From NCBI GenBank assembly GCA_024195265.1, contig JAJLRJ010000004.1:35093530-35157529 (forward strand): a DNA stretch of 64,000 nucleotides. The letters run 5' to 3'. Below are positions 52,616 through 64,000 of the stretch, piece after piece (position 1 is the first letter of the stretch; every line of letters begins with the position of its first letter). Origin of the DNA: Dendrophyllia cribrosa. Taxonomy: Eukaryota > Cnidaria > Anthozoa > Scleractinia > Dendrophylliidae. The notes under the pieces were generated by a model. It did not search any database, was not told the DNA's origin, and saw nothing but the letters and a program-made list of their open reading frames with translations. Made by a program: the position numbers and the translations under genes.

Positions 52616-54605
52616 AGCCAGGAAACCCATTACCCTCCTTAGCAGACATTCTTTTGACTTGTCATGCATGTAGGAAGAATGTTTGAATGTTTGACTTGTC
52701 ATACAAGAAGGAAAGATGGCGTCACAATCTAGAATTCAAAGGAAACACTGTTCATTGTGCAGTCTAGGAAAGATTGCGTGATGTCACTTTTTTGGGTAAT
52801 ATGGGGTGACATGACTTTTCGTACAATCAAGAAACGATTGTTAGGAAAGAATGTGTTATAAGCCAAAAGAATATCTCCTTTGGAGGTTTCGAAAATCATC
52901 TGGGACATGAGCTTTCTACAGTAGATTCCTCCCAAAATGTACTTGCGAGATTAAATTGATAAAGTAATATAAAATTGGTAAAATAATCAGCGGGAAGTTA
53001 CTGCCTATGTAAGATAAGGATATTTAGAGAGGAAAGTCGCATCAGCCGTAGCTGGTTTTCATGCAGGAGTCCTCTTTCCAGATCGATTTGGAATTTCGAA
53101 TGTTGGTTTTGGAGGAGAGGGCAAAACAGGAGTACCCGGAGAAAAACCTCTCGGCGCAAGGAGAGAACCAACAACAAACTCAACCCACATATGACGCCGG
53201 GACCGAGGATCGAACCCGGGCCACATTGGTGGGAGGCGAGTGCTCTCACCACTACTGCACTACACCACCCCTGCTCCCCGTTAACAGAATCTCCGTTAAC
53301 AGAATGCACTAGAGCAGTTTGCCTGCTTCTAATTTTTCCTTACAGTATTAATCAAACGTAGGGGTGAAGAATGGAGAAAAAAATCTACTAGTGTCCATTT
53401 AAGGATTTGTCACATCAAGTTCTCAAATCCGCGTTGCCAACAGAGGTGTGGGCAGAAAAAAATCTGCTAAGGTCCATTTCTATGATTTGTCACAAAGCAA
53501 CGCTGAAGTTGTAAATGAATAGAAGTGTAAGGGTTAAGAAAGGATCTCATTTTTCTATGGACTCGGGGAGTCACTGAAATAAACTTAACTTAATCCTGGG
53601 TTATGCCAAGAAAATTATTTAAAAAATACAATGCACTCGTCAGTCTTGAAGCCGGGGGTTGTGAAGCCGCCATTTTGAGTACTCGCCATCTAGTGATCGC
53701 AGCAGTCGCAGCGACAACAATCGCTGAGATAGACTTCAGTTCTATCTCAGCGATTGTATCAACCATATGGAAACCAGGCGTAAGTGGTGATACTGGTCAG
53801 ATTAATTGGTAATGAATAAATCCAGTGAAAATAAAAGCTACCCGCGTGTGTTGTCATGTTATCTTCAGCGGGAGTTGTAACCTTCACCTACCCAGGAGCC
53901 TATTACCCCTGACCTACCTCGTTCCCAGACCCACGCTTTCTCCGGAAGAAATGCACCTGGCCTCGTGCTCGTAGCAAGCGTTTGGCAAATTTTGAATAGC
54001 TTAGTGCAAAAGTAACCTTGTTCTGTATTGCTACGCTTTATGATTGGCTAAAAAAAAATCTCGCACCACTTTCTCGACCAATCAGAATTAAATCCAAACC
54101 AATCGTGACTTGCCTGCACACATTTGCCGGCTACATGTATTTGCTTTGAGCTTTACCGGAGCCTGGGGACGGGCCGGTGGAATCCATGAAACTCCTTAAA
54201 AAATTATGTTGGTAAAAATTTTCTCGATATCCGATGAGTTGCTAAGAAATAAGTGCTGGTAAATGCATTAATTTTCACCAACCTTTAACTAAAACAAGGC
54301 AGAAAAACAGCTTTGATTGGTGGGAAAAAAAAAGCGTTACAACGAAAAATAATTCCGCTGGAAAATCAAGAAAATGTATTTTCCGCCAGCTCTGCAGAAC
54401 TCCACTCAATCCAATCTGACATGTTGTAAGCCATATAAATTCCCAACCGGGCAGATCAGTAGTTTTGCTAAGTGGATGACAAACTATTTTTTTTTTTACT
54501 TGCAACGGAAGTTTCAACTTCAATTCCTGTTTATACACGTACATTCAATAATAATGGTGATATTAATATTAATGATAAGCTTAGTTCAACTGAAATGAAT
54601 GGGGT

Positions 54606-54636
<31 letters not shown>

Positions 54637-56545
54637 TCGGTAAATTATCCACCGTGGCTAATTTACCTTATCGACTCAGTCGATAAAACCAAATACTTTA
54701 GTTAAACTGAATCCTTTCAATTAAATATGTTTTATAACCGGCCCTTCGAGATTTTTGTTACCATGCATTTACTTTACTTTGTAATATTTATGTTATACAG
54801 GACTCTAATCAAACTAGCCAACGCTAATTAGATGTTCCTGTTAAAATATTGAATTAAAATTAAAAAAATGCAAATCTCTCTCTAAATCAGGTTAATATTA
54901 ATTTTAAAAAAAATTGTTTGGAGGTATATGCTGAATTTGCTCCCATCATGGTCTAAGCCGTATATAATTCTCAACCGGGCAGATAGTTTAGCTAAGTGGA
55001 TGACAAACTAACTTTGTTTTGACTTACAACGGAAGTTTTAAGTCCAATTCCTAAAGTGCCACGCCTTGTAATTATGGACAATTAGTTCACAATAACAAAA
55101 TATTTTCATGATCCGATCATTAAATGGTTTAAAGTTTGAAAGAGGATTGAAAACAACCTCTGAAATATTCCACCAACCTGTTGCCAGCCCACTCAACGAT
55201 TTAACTCAAGGTTTAACAATGACAGACAGATCAGTCTCTTGCAGAAAGTATAACCAGCTTGGAGAAATGTTTTGGTGGTTTCATAGTGAAATGAAAGTGG
55301 GAAAATTTACATACCGTTATCACCTATTAAAGTGCAATGTAATGACAATTAAAGCATGATTCCGTTTTACACATTTTGTCACGTCACCTGGTGATTAAGT
55401 TCAATTCCAAAACTGTAAACTTTGTGGTAGCAAAACATTTTTCAGGAAACACTAAAATTCCGGTTGAAGTTCTCTCTTCGCTTGATCAAACTGAAATCCC
55501 GCAGATAATCTCCGTAGGCTTGTGAACGGCTATAGTCAGTTTACTTTAGCAATTGAACATATAATTATATAACAGTCATGCACAAGACGACGTCACAAAG
55601 CTTTTGTGTTAAACGGAATTATGCTTTGATAACCATTCCTTCTTTGATACATGGAAACATGCCGGCCTGCACTAACAAATAAAACTTTTCCTTAACATGA
55701 TTTTATTGCCATGCAGTTATAGGGACGCCGAAATAGCGAAAAATTCACTTACTTTATTCGACTTATTTCCATGTCATCGCCAAATGCCACCAAAATATAT
55801 AAAAATATAGAATCTTCAGTTTTATCCACTTAAGTTAAGTGGATAAAACTGAACATTCGATCTATAAAGCAAAACATAAGCAGTAGTTTGGAGATATAAA
55901 GTGCAGGATTACAAGGATGGTAGTGGATTACAGTTCACCAATTTTGAATTCGTTACAGGACTCAAGACAGGCGGTCAAGAAATCAAAATTGCAATTCTTG
56001 TGGAATTTTGATTTTTTTTTGTGTTGTTTTGTCTCTTTGTCTTGAGTTAATATTTCAGTGCTTTCATCACTTTTGGCGATTTTTTCTTCCTATTTCAAGA
56101 TTTAAGTTTTAAGCAAGTTGGTGGCCATAATCATGAAAACACATCATATCAGTCGCGGTACGGTCCCTTTGATCTGTCCCTTCAGATCCGTAGATAACTT
56201 TACTCACTCAGTCATAGCGAAATAATTTCAGTCATCAGTTGTCATCCATGCTCCATTTAACTGCTGCAAGCCGAAAGCTAATGGACCATAATTCCTAAAT
56301 ACGTAAATGGCTTTTAAGCAGAAATTGGTTTAAAACTTCCGTTTCACGACGTATTCTCCGCGTTTAAACTTTCACGCAAAGAGCGGATGAAGTGATTTCA
56401 GATTAACAGTATGCACCTTCACATTGAGTAACTGAGGTGCCTTTATCAGAGAGCAATCATATCTAGAACTCATTTCTCTCCATGATTTTGTTCTCAGTTA
56501 AATGAAGAGTTGGTATAACGCAAAAGTTTGATTTTCCAGTTTAAA
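52616..56545. other. Intergenic, HGD to the TRPM gene
   Basis: Holds the HGD 3' end, a tRNA-derived SINE (about 53050-53285), a 31-bp palindrome around CGCTGAGATAGA (53723-53753) and a partial MITE (53985-54165). A direct repeat around CAACCGGGCAGAT lies at 54400-54530 and 54945-55050. Inverted ends around TTCCGTTTTACAC occur at 55348-55632. The first half of the TRPM promoter duplication begins about 55880. No further gene is recognised. Confidence 0.6.
53050..53285 (-). mobile_element. tRNA-derived SINE
   Basis: The minus strand begins near 53285 and reads GGTGGTGTAGTGCAGTAGTG then GGTGAGAGCACTCGCC (A box) and CCCGGGTTCGATCCTCGG (B box), tRNA-Gly-like. A non-tRNA body follows. The frames in it are incidental. 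Confidence 0.65.
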
Positions 56546-56653
56546 ATGAAATCCGCGAATGCCAGGGAACAATCAGATCACTCCACTGCGTCCATTGAAA
56601 GTCACTCTGAGCTGGATGGCGGCTGTCGAGGAAAAACAAAACCTTCATCTAAG
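56546..56653 (+). CDS. TRPM alternative first coding exon A
   Basis: Thirty-six codons starting MKSANAREQSDHSTASIESH and ending with a GTCAGT donor in phase 0. It is homologous to exon B at 58731. The leader before it (TTCCAGTTTAAAAT) matches the leader of B. It may be an alternative start, a duplicated paralogue's exon, or a relic. Confidence 0.65.
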
Positions 56654-59600
56654 GTCAGTTAACTGTTTAAAGGGACACTGTCCGACCGAAAGAACGATTT
56701 ATTTTACCATTCCCATGTTGTATCGCCAAACTCGCTACCAAATATACAGCTACAGAAGTAGTAGTTTTGAGAATCAGTGCAGCTGGGATTGCAAGGATGA
56801 AATAAAGTCAGTGGACAGTTCATCAAATTTGATTTCATGACAGGCGCGGTCAAGAAATCAACGAATTGCCATTCTAGTGGAAATTTGAGTTTTTTAAGCA
56901 GTTACTTTGTCTCTTCAGGTCATATTTCTTTGTGTTCATAACTTTAGTCGATTTGTTCCTCCTATTTCAAGATAATAAAGGAAGCTTACTCCTGGCCCAT
57001 AATCATGAAAACGGCACGATTTTTCAGCCGAGTCCCTTTAACAAGCAAACACAATAACAGAATCAAGGGCTACTAATTACTGAAAAAAACTATCATACCT
57101 CAGTGATCTCTGGGATAAGACTTGGAAGGGATTTTGAGTCCCTTTAAAATGAAACTGGCAGCTTTAAACTGTGAGAGTTAAACTTAGGTTTTACCGACTG
57201 ACATTAGATTAAGCGGTTTTGTCTTCGTTCCTAAATTGTTGTTGCGTTTAGCTCAGTCACAGTACAGTTTGTGTGAAACTCTAAAATGCTAACATTTCAA
57301 TAGATTTTAACATTGACTATTGTTCTTTTCTAAGGGGAAAATGTAGAGATTAATTCCACATAGATTTGAAAAATAATCATGAACTGACTCCAGTGGTAGA
57401 TTTGATATTTGGTTTGCCAGGCCAGTAAAGTGTACAAGAAAGAAGAAGGGTGAGAAGGGAAGGAAAACGCTTGGAATGACGTTGTAGTGTTTTCCATACA
57501 AATTTAATGCCTTTAAAGGAATCTATATGAAAGCTAATTGACCTTTTCAATTCTCATAGCTGAATATTTTTGCTAACAGAATACGAACGTTTGAGACGAC
57601 ATTCATCCAAAGAAAACTCTAGTTTGTAGTGTAATTAATTACGTATTTTAAGATGACCAAGGGCTTCCGAACAGCTTTCCACCGAAACAATTGGTTGGGT
57701 GCTCCCGATTTTTGCCATTATTAAGCCTTCAAGATATTTTACTTGACTATTCCAAAGTTCAGCTTTGGAATTCAAAACAATCACCAGACGTTTACAAAGC
57801 TTTTATACAAGAACATAATAAAAAAACGTACGTTCCTCTATATATGTACATTTGCCACTCTCGTTTCCTTGTTTCATCTCGCCATTAACTGGCAACATCA
57901 GGCCCCGGTTATTCAAAAGGTGGATAGCGCTATCCACCGGATAAATCACTATCCAGAGATAACGCAATTGGTTTTGCACACGTTTATCCGCTGGATAACG
58001 ATTTATCCGGTGGATAGCGCTATCCGCCTTTTTAACAACCGGGCCCAGGTCAATGAATTCGAAATATCCAGTTTTTTAATATTCAGTTACTTTGTACGAA
58101 AGAATAGAGAGTTGTTTCAAATCATCTTTTATTTATATGGATGGCCGAAAATATTTTGCCTTGTTATTACCTGAGCCTATTGGACCATAATTCCTATACG
58201 TGGTAAGTGCTTGAATTAAGCTTAAAACGTCCGTTGCACGATGGATTTTCCGCGTTCAGTAAACATCATCCATAAAAGCACAATGTGCAACTGACTCTCG
58301 CTGAATAGAGCAGTTTTCAATTGAGTGTCGTAAAACCAAAACCAAAGTAATTACTCTGACCAATCACAGCAGTCGTAAACAATCCAATGAACCAATCAGA
58401 GCTCGAAGCAATTACATGTCGGCGGCGCCAAGCGCGGGAAAACGCGTGCGTGCAAGCCACGATTGGTTTTGGTTTTACTTCTGATTGGTCGAGAAAGTGG
58501 CGCGAGATTTTTTAGCCAATCACAAAGCGTAGCAATGCAAAACCAAAGCAATTGTGTAATTACTTTCGACACTCAATTGAAAACTGCTCTAATTCAGCTG
58601 AATTCTCTGAGTCATGGTCAGTGAAATAATGGACACACATGTGTTAATTATCTGTCGGAATGTAGAGTTGGTATCCTAAAAATCTGATTTTTCCAGTTTA
58701 AAAATCGAGAATCTATTGTAATCGAATGCCATGGAACAATCGGGGCACTCCTCGGCCTCCGTTCAAAGTTACTCTGAGCAGCCGGATGGAACTCAAGTAA
58801 AACCAAAACAGTTATCTCAGGTTAGTTAGCTGAGTGTTAAACAAGCAAACACATGCATGAAATAAGCTTTTCAGTAAGCTGTTGTACTACATCGATAAAC
58901 AAGAGAAGACACTCAGTTTAACCGTTGGCTTGAAATGGGCCCGTTCAGAGAATTTAACTACAATCGTATCGTAGTGACATTTAATAATTGGAACACCTCG
59001 CGCTCAATACACATTCTCCTTATAACAGTTTCCTCCCAATGTTAGCTGTTGCTACTCTGTGACTACTCTAAGCCAACATTGAGAATGGAGGGAGACCCAC
59101 ATGTGTCCCAACAAATGTGACGAGAATTGTTGCTCAGGCGTGACCTGTTAGGGACTTTCATGAGGCTTTTTAAGGTCTATTTGTATGAGTTTGAGTTGCT
59201 CGTTCCGATGTTATTCCTTGTTTTGTTTTTTTGTCATTAGCTGCTGTGCCTTTCAGATTTTTATACCTATATAGGCATTTATTTTCTCATATTACGAATA
59301 ATGGAGTTTAAATTACACTAGGTTTTCTTATTTATAGCTCCAATTAAAATTGTTATTGTGTGTTCAAACGCTACAATCAGACAAAATGTATTGCGATGTA
59401 AGGCAACTATATCAGTCGGTTCTTTAAGCAATACATTTTATTAAATAATGTAGCAGCAAAACATTCTTTAAGCAGGTGACGATGGGAAGAAGAGCTTATA
59501 TAAATTCCAAATCTCACTTTACTTTTGGAGCTTATCCGGGACATAAATACAAAATGAGTGACAAGCCTTTGTGATCATGAAACGCGGACTTTACTGCTTT

Positions 59601-62600
59601 ACAAACATTCTGCATGCTTCACAATGCTCCTGATGAAAAATAATAAAGAGCTTTTGACTGGATCTAAAAAAGAATATTATATGTGAATATTATATAAATA
59701 TGTGATTGAACCTTGTTGTTTCTCTTTACGCACTCAACATTATTTTTAAAACAGACTTCCAAGGAAAAGGATCCATGGATATACTCCACATTTAAGAAAA
59801 AAACATGTAGTCAGTTTATTCCTTCTGAAAAAGGAGCAGACAGGTGGGTGGCTATAGAATATATAGTACGTTTTACTGATCGTAATTCAAAATAGAGCAG
59901 CTTTAAATTGAGTGTCGAAAAACCAAAACCAAAGTAATCACTCTTGCCAATCACAACAGACGCAAACAATCTGATGAACCAATTAGAACTCGAAGCGAAT
60001 ACAGGTAGCCGGCCGAGTCAAGCGCGGGAAAACGCGTCCCAAAGTGTAGCAATGTAAAACCAAAGCAATTGCAAAATAACTTTCAATACTCAATTGAAAA
60101 CCACTCTAACAGTTAGTGCACTGAATGGTCACACACACACGCACGCACGCACGCACGCACGCACACAAAAAACCGCTTATATTGGGCCATTGGCAAAGCA
60201 AACATGTCCTCTCATTGCATTGTTTTGTAAGCTAGTTTTGGCAGATATTAAAAAAAATAACAAATAGCCTGGAGAAGCGATTTGTAGAGTGTTTATTCTA
60301 ATTCTGGAATTAAGCGCACCCTATATATTGCCAACCATGATAAGCACTCTATAGCTCTTACACTGTTTTACATATAACGGCACGGTCATATTCCCTCTGT
60401 TCCCTCTTGGTTAGCATGACCAACCTTTTTCTGAGAAAAAAGGTGTTCGTATAATTGTGGAGGCGCTTATCATTTGTCAGAACTGCCCGGCCAGACCGTT
60501 CAATTCGTAAATATTATTCCATTACTTTCCAGAACTGGTCGGCCAGACTGGTAAATTTGGAAATAGTATGCACCCTTTTGATGGGCTTGTAGGAACAAGT
60601 CTTTAAAAAGATGCATTCTAGTTACAAACGGACCGGTCTGGCCGGTCAGTTCTGACAAATGGAAAGCGCACTTTAGTCTTGGTTTGCACTGACGTCATAT
60701 CAAACTTCAGAAGCATTAAAAAACAGATTTGGATTTCAAAATGTTTATGGAATTGTAGAGAGTTTAAAACTGCATATCTGGGCCACATTTTGAAGCGCCA
60801 GAGCATTTCGTTGAAGAGTTATAGGCGAACGAGTATTAGACATTTAAAGTAAAAATGTATGGAGCGGCCATCTTGGTGTCCCGCACCAACATGGCGGCCA
60901 AAACTTCAAAGTCTCATCACAAAAGATTGGATTCACTATAAGTATCTATAACGCAAAAACATCATTAAAACCTGACACTTTTTGTGGAGGATTGTATCAC
61001 TGGTATCCACATATATACCTTGTTAAAAACAGCTTTGTAGGATGAAAAGTTTAGATTTTTGAATTTTTTTGACGTCATGTGCAAACCAAGAATAAGAACT
61101 TTGATCTCTTTGGGGCCTAAGTAAAGTGTCTGTAGAGAGGTGTTGTGTTATGAGGGACCCATGCCACAGACGTTAAAAGAAGAGCTTTTCCTTTCCTTTC
61201 CTTAACTCCCTAGTATTAAACGGGTGTTCATAAGTTTCAAGAGGTAATCAAACTGCTTTAATTTGTGATACTATTTTTAGTTGCTGTTGTGGTCGTTTGA
61301 AGGAAGACCACCAAGATGAGGCATTGGAGAGTCAGGCAACCAGCGATGTCAAATGGGAAATATCCAAGCATACTAAACTAGACGGACCAACAGATGCTTA
61401 CGGGGAACTTGAATTTACTGGAGCTGGACAAGCAAGCAGAGCTAAGGTAAGAAAGCCCACGAGTGCAATATATGTCATTCTGAATATTTTTTTTGTATTT
61501 TGATAATTTTGAAGTCATCCAGTTAGTCCAGTCATGGATTTTTAACTCCCAAGGGTGTTAAATATCAAAATTCAAGAAAAAATCCTAAATTTCATTTTGT
61601 AAAAATTGAAAAACAAATGGTACCATGCCGGCAAAAGTATTGCTGAAGAAGTTTCATTTGAATGGTCACACCATAGGCTTTTGTCCACAGACTCAAAAGT
61701 TAGGACTGTCCTACATGTCTCCATGATTGACTCTGCGAGTGAAAAGAATAAATTACTCGGATGCAGAAGGTTACCGGGGGGTAATGTCACCTTTGTTCCA
61801 GTTCCAGGGGGAGCTTCAATTTGACCGGTGCATAACGCATGATTTTTTTTGCTCGCTGTATGCAAATTACGTGCTTCGTTACCATAATGCGAGTTTCTCT
61901 GAGCAATTTTCAAAAACAATATCTTAGTGAAAACGCGACCACCCCATGGAGTTTAATTCACATTCCAATGTTTTTGTTATCATCAGAGGTTTTGTAACAG
62001 AAACGAGAGATTTGTAGCTGTAGTTACTTTTAAGCTATGTGACAAATTTTTCATGCCACAAGAATCGGATTCCTCATTTACGTACAATTAGGGCCGATTT
62101 ACACGGTACAACTTTGTTGCATGCGACACGCGCTTACGGCATGATTACGACATGACCTACAAGTTGATTTACACAAAGTAATCCATGTCGTAAGCATGTC
62201 GTAAGCATGTTGTAAGTGTGTCGCATGCAACAAAGTTGTGCCGTGTAAATCGGCTCTTAGGCATTGTTTTTTATTAGCGACGCAAGCATAAGCGCAAGCA
62301 TAACAGCGATTACAGTTTTTGTCAACGTGAAAACGACACCGACGCAAGCACAAGCATAAGGTTCAAAACGTTTCACTGTTCTTGTGCTTACGCTTGCGGT
62401 GATGTTCGCATTACGAACTTAAAAAAGGTAACGATCATTCATCTATGTTCATTTTAACATTCTTATATTGTGCTTTCTTTTGGTAGTTCATCCGTATCTC
62501 TAATGATGCCAAAGCTGAAGATGTTCTAAGCCATTTTAAGGAAAACTGGAAGTTAGAATTGCCCAAGCTTGTCATCTCTGTAACCGGTGGAGCTAAAGAC

Positions 62601-62651
62601 TTTGTCATGCATCACAAATTAAAGCGCATGTTTCGACAGGGACTGTTGAAG
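56546..62651 (+). CDS. TRPM-family cation channel, N-terminal part (TRPM2-like?)
   Basis: Plasma-membrane cation channel subunit; only the cytosolic N-terminal start lies here. Exons: first exon 56546-56653 (alternative) or 58731-58820, then 59755-59843, 61281-61446 and 62487-62651, continuing beyond the window. Phases fit (0, 2, 0, 0). Readable landmarks are DPWIYSTFKKKTCSQFI, CCCGRLKEDH, DGPTDAYGELEFTGAGQASR and SHFKENWKLELPKLVISVTG followed by GAKDF. The PTDA(Y/F)G...FTG and LVISVTGGAK motifs are hallmarks of the TRPM homology region and its nucleotide-binding SLOG/LSDAT domain. TRPM2 is the closest in my memory, but TRPM8-type relatives cannot be excluded from so little. The pore and any C-terminal enzyme domain are out of view. 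Confidence 0.88.
57901..58046. mobile_element. Palindromic MITE
   Basis: Arms CCCGGTTATTCAAAAGGTGG and the GATAGCGCTATCCACCGGAT block are mirrored at the right end, finishing AACAACCGGGCCC. It lies between the two TRPM first exons. Confidence 0.8.
58307..58590. mobile_element. Complete MITE of the CAATTGAGTGTCG family
   Basis: Inverted ends AGAGCAGTTTTCAATTGAGT and the complement. The interior has CCAATCACAGC and CACAAAGCGTAGCAATGCAA. It lies about 140 bp upstream of TRPM exon B. Other copies: 2129, 2503, 12188, 53985 (partial) and 59895. Confidence 0.8.
58731..58820 (+). CDS. TRPM first coding exon B
   Basis: Thirty codons starting MEQSGHSSASVQSYSEQPDG and ending with a GTTAGT donor, phase 0, compatible with exon 2 at 59755. 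It is the nearer of the two candidate first exons. Confidence 0.75.
59895..60109. mobile_element. Second complete MITE of the CAATTGAGTGTCG family
   Basis: Ends AGAGCAGCTTTAAATTGAGT and the complement of AGAGTGGTTTTCAATTGAGT. It lies in the TRPM intron after exon 2. Confidence 0.75.
60132..60166. repeat. CA/GCAC microsatellite
   Basis: CACACACACA followed by CGCACGCACG repeats, in a TRPM intron. Confidence 0.8.
60461..60675. mobile_element. MITE (sister copy at 6811-7030)
   Basis: Inverted ends GCGCTTATCATTTGTCAGAA and the complement of GCGCTTTCCATTTGTCAGAA. It lies in a TRPM intron. Confidence 0.75.
61540..61830. repeat. Dispersed repeat, second copy
   Basis: Matches 5805-6025 in order of motifs, with an inner TTCATTTGAATGGTCACACC block. 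The frame it opens is familiar from coral repeat-derived predictions and is not a host gene. Confidence 0.65.
62091..62259. mobile_element. Foldback MITE
   Basis: The arm GGGCCGATTTACACGGTACA followed by ACTTTGTTGCATGCGACAC is mirrored at 62219-62257. It lies in a TRPM intron. Confidence 0.8.
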
Positions 62652-62817
62652 GTATTTATATGTTTAAAATACTTACACCATGCATCATCTTAGAAGCAGA
62701 GACCGATACAACGTAGATTTTTATTGTTTTGAGTACTATATTTCTGCTGGCCAAACCAGCCTTCTTCGGATACAATGAGGAACATTTACATTGGTATACG
62801 TGATTTATAGAGAACAA

Positions 62818-63640
62818 GAGGCTCCAAGTAGCCTATACTCATGCGCATGCGTAAGAAAGTTTTATGATATATTTTAAACATGATGAGAAGATGTAATAAT
62901 AATAATTTATAATAATTTATTCACTTAATATAGCGCCTTTTAACATTAAAATCCGACATGGAGAAGAGTTACTCCTTTCATTCAGCCATAGTTCCTGTTT
63001 GTTTACTATTGCATGTTTTGTAAATGAAGGCTGTACCACAATGAAGCCAGTGATTCTTCTAAATGTTATATGTACCTAACGTGAACGTTTGTAATGTAAG
63101 TAGGGTTGTAGGAGACGCTGTCGTGACACTTTAGTAACGCTGTTTTACTGGAAGCGAGAGTAGCCGGAAGTCACTAAACAGGAAGTGTAAATGGCAAAGC
63201 TATGAACCGGAAGTGCACATTTAAAATATGCGTGCATACATTTGCATGCAAAATCGTGACACAAAAATAATAATAAAAATAAAAAAAGAAAAACGAAGGG
63301 CATTTTTTAACTCATTGCGCTTTGCGCATGAGTAAATAGCTTGCGTAATGACGGAAGTACGTGAGACTCATGACATAGATTTTTATTTATTTATTTTGCC
63401 ACACAAGTAATAACGAGTAATAACAAATAACAATACAATACAACAAGAGGCTCCAAGCGGCCTATACCCATGCGCATGCGTAAGAAAGTTTTACGATATA
63501 TTTTAAACATGATAAGAAGATGTCCGATATGAAGAAGAGTTACTCTTTTCATTCAGTCATCGTTCCTGCAAACCATGTTGTTTACTATTGAATGTTTTGT
63601 AAATGAAGACTGTACCACAATGAAGCCAGTGATTCGTCCA
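62818..63640. repeat. Direct repeat of about 200-250 bp, two copies
   Basis: ACAAGAGGCTCCAAG, CATGCGCATGCGTAAGAAAG and CACAATGAAGCCAGTGATTC recur in order at 62815-63060 and 63442-63635. It lies in the TRPM intron past the last exon seen. Confidence 0.75.
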
Positions 63641-63650
63641 AGTCTTATAT

Positions 63651-63811
63651 ACCTAATTCAGTGAAGGTTGCTTTGGCAGTTGGTCATTGGTAATTGGGAA
63701 TTTGCATTTGGCATACGGAACACAATGCAATGCTTTGCTTGAGTGACCGCCAAACAATAGCTTTCCAATGCCCAATTACCAATGACCAAAGCAACTTTTA
63801 TTGAATTAGGT
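63651..63811. mobile_element. Foldback MITE
   Basis: The arm ACCTAATTCAGTGAAGGTTG is mirrored at the right, with CCAATTACCAATGACCAAAG inside. TA/TAT flanks both ends. Confidence 0.75.
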
Positions 63812-64000
63812 ATACAGCTATTTCAATCAACGTTGTCGGATGAAAGCTCAAAGCTACAAGCCAAGATAGTTGGGAGCGGCGCAAAAGAAACGATTTTCCC
63901 GCTCGTCGCATCGCTCATTCGCGCCGTTTCTTTTCGTTTCGCCGCTCTCAGCTATCTGCATGCCTGGAACAGGCGCTCGGTTTACTCGTTCGGTCTTGAC

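Noticed and set aside
57743..58174. 143-codon plus-strand frame
   Set aside because: It runs through the palindromic MITE at 57901-58046 and has no coding signature.

Overview
This window is animal nuclear DNA. The genes have many introns, intron positions resemble those of vertebrate orthologues, the sequence is AT-rich, and short inverted-repeat transposons are very dense. Gene content and repeat style suggest a cnidarian, most likely an anthozoan such as a stony coral. That is an inference from pattern memory; no species is claimed.

Four host genes were assembled exon by exon. (1) ATE1, arginyl-tRNA--protein transferase, minus strand, 16068 down to 1122. Thirteen exon positions were found, one of them a pair of alternative 129-bp exons; the last exon was not found and may lie off the left edge. 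(2) TIMM13, a small Tim mitochondrial chaperone, plus strand, 16268-20402, three exons, complete. ATE1 and TIMM13 start 199 bp apart head to head. (3) HGD, homogentisate 1,2-dioxygenase, plus strand, 33887-52615, fifteen exons joining to a clean 444-residue frame. (4) The 5' part of a TRPM-family cation channel gene, plus strand, from 56546 or 58731 to 62651 and on past the right edge. It has two candidate first coding exons made by a tandem duplication of its promoter region.

The four host genes have separate jobs (N-degron arginylation, mitochondrial carrier-protein import, tyrosine breakdown, ion channel) and no shared pathway is implied.

Much of the rest is mobile DNA. The main item is a 9.2-kb TTAA-flanked DNA transposon at 23591-32774. 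Its minus-strand gene joins a PF20700-type ('Mutator-like') transposase to a DEDDh (TREX/DnaQ-like) exonuclease. It carries at least two disabling lesions and is split by a TTAA insertion now present as element-spacer-element-spacer-element. Several other unrelated TTAA-flanked elements occur: 446-1000, 2838-3557, a three-level nest at 35001-37238, and a 3.8-kb element with long inverted repeats at 41529-45335. Others are hAT-like and palindromic MITEs, tRNA-derived repeats, a LINE relic, minisatellites and several poly(G)/poly(C) tracts.
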